This document shows, one piece after another, positions 57,772 to 64,000 of a stretch of 64,000 nucleotides of DNA. The stretch is from positions 222,501 to 286,500 of the forward strand of contig NC_058496.1 in the NCBI RefSeq assembly GCF_020382885.2, in the 5' to 3' direction. A program made the position numbers and the translations under genes. A model generated the notes under the pieces. It searched no databases and was not told the origin of the DNA. It saw nothing but the letters and a program-made list of their open reading frames with translations. The first letter of the stretch is position 1; the number at the start of each line of letters is the position of its first letter. Source of the DNA: Scatophagus argus (taxonomy: Eukaryota; Chordata; Actinopteri; Scatophagidae).

Positions 57772-60700
57772 TGTCTGTCTGCCTGCCTGCCTGTCTGCCT
57801 GCCTGCCTGTCTGTCTGTCTATCTGTCTGCCTGCCTGTTTGCCTGTCTGCCTGCCTGGCTGTGTATCTGTCTGCCTGTGTGCCTGCCTGTCTGTCTGTCT
57901 ATCTGTCTGCCTGCCTGCCTGTCTGTCTATCTGTCTATCTGTCTATCTGTCTGCCTGCCTGTTTGCCTGTCTGTCTGCCTGCCTGCCTGTCGGCCTGCCT
58001 GTCTTTTTCCCTGTCTGTCCGTACTGAACATGTTTGGACCTGTCTGTCTGGCTCTCTTTCTGTCCTCCTGTCTCTCTGCCCGCCTGTCTGTCTCTGAACA
58101 GGCAGCCAGCAGTAACCATCAGCAGTCCACCATCGACAGCAGGCTGGAGGATCTCAGGAGGACAATGGACAGTTCACAGGTACATGCAGTAGTACTGCAG
58201 TAGTACTGCTGTAGTACTGCTACAACAGATGGTGACATACAGTTATGTTTCCATGTCCGTCTGTGTGCAGGTATGTCCCCAACAGGTGTGTTCTGTCCTG
58301 TCATCAGTCAGTGAAGAGCTGCTGAAGCGCTGTCAGTATCTGGACTTCTCACTGGTAGGTTATGTCCCGTGTGCTGGACTACCTCCTTTTAACTGGACTA
58401 CTTGACTTTCTGGACTACCTGCTGATCACCTGGACCTGTCTCTGTTTCTGTGGTCTACTTTACTTCTGTGTGGACCCCACTGCAGGAAAGACGTACAGCT
58501 CATCCTAAACCCAGGAAGCAGGTCCGGTCAGCTCCGCCTCCTGGCTTACTGCAGCCGAGCAGGACAAGTGTGGACCTCCTCTGTGACCCCATGGTGGGTG
58601 TTATCAAGTCTCTGAACAGGTACGAGTACCACTGAGTGATACTGCGGGGAGTATGAGTACTGCTCGTGGTGTTTGTGCTACCCGATGATGATGGCGGTGG
58701 ACGTTTTTTCTTCCTTCTTTACCTCTGTCCACACACATTAGGGTCTGTGTGATCCAGGACGCTGCACCAGAAGCAGATGAGCGAGGACAAACAGCAGCTG
58801 GTAAAACACCTGTCCTTCTCACCTATCTGTCCCACCTGTTTGGACTCGGGGCTGTAATGAATCAGCTCTAAACAGCAGGTTTGGATACAGCAGTTTGTGT
58901 GTCTGCAGGTCAGGGTCCTGTCCAGCATCCTCACCAGAGGCGTCCCGAGTCTGTGACTGCGGTCAGGGGCTGCAGGTCCATCAGGACTGAAAGAAGGTTC
59001 CAGGCGTTTGGAGCAGAACCAGAACCTGAAGAGAACACACAGTGAGTCCAGTTTGCTGCTCTGACAGGTTTGTGATGGACCAGCTCAGGTGTTGCTCACC
59101 TGTGTCTTTATGTTTTAGCTCTTTCAGCTCCACAGTGAGGTCTCTGTTGTGGAAAGCTAATGATGTCCTCCTGTCAGTTGCCGAGGTAACAGAGACACAA
59201 TTTGCTCAAAATGGTGCCAGTGAATTTAAAAATACTGTTCTCATGTTCAGTGTCCCTCTGTGGGTCAGGACTTCTACCGGGGCGAGCGCTCTGGTCCCGG
59301 CAGGTTCCTGCTGCTTCCTGACACTTTGGACCAATGGGCTGAGAGCATGCAGCAGAGGCTGCTGGGATACCAGGAACAAGCCAGGACGTTTCTGAGCACG
59401 AGCAGAGAGGGTAGATACCCGCACACTTACAAAGATCCACACTGACCTCTAAACTTCGACCCTGAGCCACAGTGAAGAGCTCACGAAGACAGAAGTTCAA
59501 CAGCAGACACACAGAATAAACAAGCACCCATACACACCAGCTGCCTGTCTGCCTGCCTCACTGACCTGTCTGTCTTTCTGCCTGTCTGTCTATCAGAGTT
59601 GGTGAACCAGCTGTCTGTGTTGGACGAGCTGCGGCGTTTGTTACCCGCAGTGTTGATCAGTAGCCATGAGCGACAGCAGGAGGCGGAGCTGAGAGTGGAG
59701 GTGGGCGGAGTCAGACTGAAACTGGAGGAGAAACTGGCAGCCAGCGAGAAAGAGAAGGTAACGACCTGAACATCGTGACATGGCAGCTCACCAGTAAAAC
59801 TGACTGCAGATCAGAGCTGACAGCATTTCTTCTTCTCTGGCTGTCAGCGTGAGAATGTCCGTCAGCTGCGAGCGTCTCTGAGGGACGACGAGCTTCACGC
59901 TCTGAACAGCAGAGAGGAGCTCAGACAGCAGCAGCTGCACGGCACCATCTGCTGCGCACACCTGGAACTACAGGTAGGAGGCAGGAGGAGTGACTGAGAC
60001 CTGTCAGACCTGCAGGGGGAGGAGTCAGGGTGACACCTGTGTTTTTGTGTTCAGGAGTGTGTGCGAATCAGAGGGGAGAAGCTTCAGACATCACTGGCCT
60101 CTCTGACACAGAACCTGTTCTATCAGCTGGGCAGCTTGCTCACACCTGCAGGTAACCTCCCACCTGTCATCGTTAGCATCAGGTAGGTTTGACCACAGGC
60201 CTTTCTGCCAGAAAGCCTTCAGTTAGTCTGAGGACATAATGTCAGTGCACAGAGAGAGGAGGTCTTGAAACCGTGACTGAAACGAGGACAGGAACTATTT
60301 GACGCTGCGTGTACATTTCATCATGGGCTGAGTACAATAGGAACAGCTTGTGGTTAGACTGCAGACATGGATGGGGTCTGTTCCCATGTGGACCCACCCG
60401 GCACCAGCTTTAGGTGGGGGTCAGGGTGGACATGGGGCTCGTCCCCTTGGACCTGGTACCAGGACACCACTTAAAGACCCACCTCACTGCTGTGCGCCGG
60501 CTTTCAGTTACCATAAAATTGTTCGTGTTTCCATAGAAACTGAGGCAGTGACGTCGCCGCAGCACTCTGGAGACAGCACCTTTACCACGGAGACTGACGC
60601 AGGACAGAAACCTCATCCGGTCAGCAGGTAACACCTGACCTCCGACCCGCTTCATGTTACACCACATCTTTACTGTGACATCAGAGCAAAGGTGAGCGCA

Positions 60701-61159
60701 CAGTCAAACTGTGGCTGATGTTTCATACGTCAGCATCAACAGACCAATAACACACCAACCTGCGGTCCTCCTGTTCCTTCACAGTAAAGGTCTTCCTGTT
60801 CCTTCACAGTTGTTGTTTTTGGCAGATTTGTGGCAGCTTGCAGTGTGTGTGTGTGTGTGTGTGTGTTTGGGGGCCAGGATCTCGTCTGGTATCTCAGACT
60901 TCTTACCTTCCACTGACAGCACTGCTGACCAATCATCCAGTGTTACCACAGCAACAGCTGCATCCATCACTATGACCAGGTGCACCCCAGGACAACTGGC
61001 TGTTTTAGAACAGAGAGATGCTGCTGTGAAGGTACGCACACACACACACACAAACACACTATTTGATGCTTTGATGGTTTGTGCTCACTCTGAGTGTACA
61101 TTTCATCACGGGCTGCGTACAACACGAACACACCTCAAGGAGAAAATATAAAATGATTG

Positions 61160-61212
<53 letters not shown>

Positions 61213-61349
61213 AGAGGTCTGAGCAGCTGTTCAGGTCAGAGCTGTCACAGTCACATGACGACAAGCAAAGACGACTGAGAGAACTGCAGAGCTGGAACAC
61301 ACACTGGAGGCAGCAGATACACACTCTGACACACACTACACTGAAGTGA
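50843..61349 (+). CDS. ccdc180: Coiled-coil domain-containing protein 180
   Basis: A long coiled-coil protein of the DUF4455/DUF4456 family, biochemically little known and thought to be linked to cilia or sperm. Thirty-six exons in phase, 1408 aa: 50843-50902, 51105-51202, 51275-51360, 51493-51602, 51695-51811, 52144-52254, 52836-52931, 53006-53169, 53293-53412, 53656-53735, 54001-54089, 54510-54629, 54765-54938, 55029-55144, 55456-55582, 55796-55850, 55936-56036, 56111-56292, 56375-56544, 56819-56999, 57075-57221, 57299-57443, 57534-57650, 58102-58179, 58271-58354, 58486-58619, 58742-58800, 58909-59041, 59119-59185, 59269-59410, 59597-59757, 59848-59973, 60055-60151, 60537-60627, 60878-61031, 61215-61349. 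The N-terminus MCESRAVPSGKVYRQLFDAQ and LNQSLLANRRCLARLILLLQ suit DUF4455. LFSEGGDFAPREVKSFQRRL and LLKRCQYLDFSL suit the C-terminal half. Gene identity rests on remembered family phrases. Human CCDC180 is longer (about 1700 aa). Confidence 0.85.
52330..52545. repeat. Dispersed repeat in ccdc180 intron 6
   Basis: It begins ATCAGCTTTATTGACAGTAT and includes TTAAGTGCCTTGCTCAAGGGCACATCAGCC, a phrase common to a dispersed fish repeat, ending in a G-run. Probably a LINE/SINE 3' end. Confidence 0.6.
57656..58016. repeat. ccdc180: CTGT/CTGC tetranucleotide array in ccdc180 intron 23
   Basis: About 360 bp of CTGTCTGC/CTGCCTGC units. It directly follows the donor at 57651 and is open in frame for about 140 codons after exon 23, which is an artefact of the 4-bp unit. 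Confidence 0.92.
61160..61211 (+). repeat. ccdc180: TG microsatellite at the acceptor of the last ccdc180 exon
   Basis: About 25 TG units run into TCAG at 61211-61214. The same intron starts GTACGCACACACACACACA, complementary to it. Confidence 0.92.
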
Positions 61350-61393
61350 CGGGGCCAGCAGCTGATTGGCTGTTTGCTGTGATGATGTTTGTT

Positions 61394-61399
61394 AATAAA
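61394..61399 (+). promoter_or_regulatory. ccdc180: Poly(A) signal of ccdc180
   Basis: AATAAA lies 45 bp after the stop, followed by TGTTGTTGTGATTTATGTG, a GT-rich downstream element. Confidence 0.8.
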
Positions 61400-62011
61400 C
61401 CATAGAAGAAGAACAGAGTCTCAGCCTGTTGTTGTGATTTATGTGTAGTTCCATTCATCCTCCATCAGCCGAACGAGAGGAATAATGACTGGACCTCATG
61501 TGGTGTTCACGTGCATACAGAAACCTTTATTGTCATTACACTTACAGCACGACGAGATTTGATTGGCTCTGCCTAAAGTGCTCAACATCAATTACAGGGA
61601 CGACACACATCAGAAAATTGTATGCAAGTACGTGTTGTAAATAGAATAAAGTAGCTGTAAGATGTTTATTATGTAAATAAAAAAGTATCATTAAACGAAG
61701 CACAGCATTAATAATTAGTAATAAGTAATAAAGTGATAAGTATTAAGTAGTAATAAATATATTGTCAGACCAGACATCCTGATCAGTGTGTGTGGGGGAG
61801 GGGCTGGCAGTGCATGTTGGAGTTCAGTGAGGTTTGCACTCAGAGGAAGAAACTGTTGTTGAGTCTGTTTGTCCTTGTTTTCATGCAGCTGTAACACCTG
61901 TAACACCTGTAACAGGTCAAACAGTTGGGGTCCAGTCACAGTCACTGGGTCACAGTGACGCCTGAGTTAACATCCTGTCCGCTGAGCCACATTGTTTTAA
62001 TCTCTTAATTC
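61400..62011. other. Intergenic, AT-rich
   Basis: No coding exon is seen. CTTTATTGTCATTACACTTACAGCACGACGAGATTTGATTGG near 61530 resembles a retroposon tail. A TAATAAGTAATAAAGTG low-complexity stretch follows. Confidence 0.4.
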
Positions 62012-63051
<1,040 letters not shown>

Positions 63052-63311
63052 TCACACAAACTCAAACGTTAAATCTCGGCTCAGTTTAGGATGACATTCA
63101 GGACTTCTGGTGCGACACAAACATGTTTCCTGTTAGCTAACGCTGACGTTAGCCTGTCAAGAGTGAAACACAAAACCTCCTTGTGACGTTTAATTGGCAG
63201 TGACAAAGTTAGAAGGACCGCCAGCTCACGTCTTCTTTAGAACCAAACCTTCTGCTCGTTTCACTTTCATGTTTTCATCAGCACACAGAAACAAACCGAT
63301 TTAAGAAGCCG

Positions 63312-63317
63312 TTTATT
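63312..63317 (-). promoter_or_regulatory. entr1: Poly(A) signal of the minus-strand gene
   Basis: TTTATT on the plus strand is AATAAA on the minus strand, 275 bp after the stop of the coiled-coil gene. Confidence 0.6.
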
Positions 63318-63591
63318 ATGAAACACTTCAGACTTCAGAAGAGATGACGTGTTTCCTGCTCACCAACCTCGCATTTAATGACACCGTAAATAAAAACAAG
63401 CTCATCATCAGTCTGAGATGTGATGTCATCACAGGGTCACAGCTACCCTTTCAAAATAAAACACCTGTGAAGAAAACGACGGCCGGACTGTGACCTGCTG
63501 ACATAACGCTGGTCCTTTCGGGGCTGTTTCCATGACAACAGTGTCCTCCTGTCCACAGGAGGTCCAAAGCATTCTGGTGGTCCAGTGGAGT

Positions 63592-63913
63592 TCAGGAGTC
63601 CGAGCTGAGGTTGGAAATCTTGTCGATGTACTGCAGCAGCTGAGAGACCAAACGGAGAGTCTCTGCTTCCCCCAGCAGCTGACTGGAGACAGACAGACAG
63701 GCAGGCAGACAGACAGGTTACACTTTAGCACACTAACACTGTAACACTAACACACACACACACACACACTGACCGGATGGAGGACTGGGCGTGGCTTGCT
63801 GTCTTGTTCAGGTACTCAGACGCCACCTGAGCATTTTGTCTCATGGTCACGACGAGCTCAGACTCTGCAGCCTTCAGGCTGTCGTTCTCCGACCGCAGAG
63901 AGTCGATTTCCAC
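63592..63913 (-). CDS. entr1: C-terminal exons of a coiled-coil protein, probably ENTR1 (partial)
   Basis: Two exons on the minus strand: 63913-63774 and 63682-63592 (stop at 63594-63592). The junction closes in frame if the acceptor is GTCTCCAG, giving SSIRQLLGEAETLRLVSQLL and an end ISNLSSDS. The first exon encodes a heptad coiled coil (VEIDSLRSENDSLKAAESEL, then MRQNAQVASEYLNKTASHAQ). This fits the C-terminus of endosome-associated trafficking regulator 1 (SDCCAG3), a gene that neighbours CARD9 and SNAPC4 in mammals. The name rests on synteny and a remembered C-terminal pattern. The gene runs out of the window and converges on ccdc180. Confidence 0.55.
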
Positions 63914-64000
63914 CTGAGACACACGCAGATACACACACACCTGACACGCAGGTAAACCACATGTACACACACCGTTTGTGGATGTTTGGGCTTCACTGGG

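Noticed and set aside
57650-58203. Cys/Leu/Pro-rich open frame continuing from ccdc180 exon 23
   Set aside because: The CTGT/CTGC array is intronic. A good donor (GAG|GTACCC) ends the exon and the next exon starts in phase at 58102.

Overview
The window looks like nuclear DNA of a teleost fish, probably a percomorph with a compact genome. Genes are split into many short exons with GT-AG introns, often 80-300 bp. There are CA/TG microsatellites, minisatellites, fish-type LINE and SINE pieces and small DNA transposons. Nothing is prokaryotic. I traced exons by hand from splice signals, reading phase and remembered vertebrate proteins. No alignment was run.

Layout: (1) 1-4060, the probable 3' end of an unidentified plus-strand gene with a long 3'UTR. 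(2) 6051-17484, rapgef1 (C3G), a Rap1 exchange factor with four Crk-binding proline motifs, REM and CDC25 domains. (3) 18845-20597, three DNA transposons of different superfamilies side by side (Tc1, a TTAA element and a hAT-like MITE). (4) 20647-25892, pomt1, an ER protein O-mannosyltransferase. (5) 27971-41122, snapc4, the Myb-repeat subunit of the snRNA activating complex; its introns hold a SINE, a LINE and a fold-back element with a hammerhead-like core. (6) 43842-49132, card9, a CARD coiled-coil adaptor of innate immunity. Its intron 1 is a CTG/CTC minisatellite that stays open in frame. (7) 50843-61349, ccdc180, a long coiled-coil protein with a candidate RFX X-box upstream. (8) 62012-63060, a LINE tail carrying a polypurine minisatellite. 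(9) 63592-63913 on the minus strand, the last two coding exons of a coiled-coil gene, probably entr1.

The genes do not form one pathway. They are a syntenic block whose human counterparts, from memory, lie on chromosome 9 (RAPGEF1/POMT1 at 9q34.13, CARD9/SNAPC4/ENTR1 at 9q34.3, CCDC180 at 9q22). The exon chains of pomt1 (717 aa), snapc4 (1724 aa), card9 (533 aa) and ccdc180 (1408 aa) all close in frame. rapgef1 closes except at one junction in its REM domain.

The most striking pattern is in the introns. About twenty 3' splice sites in five neighbouring genes sit directly behind TG repeats. In at least six introns a CA repeat also follows the 5' splice site, so the two intron ends could pair in the RNA.
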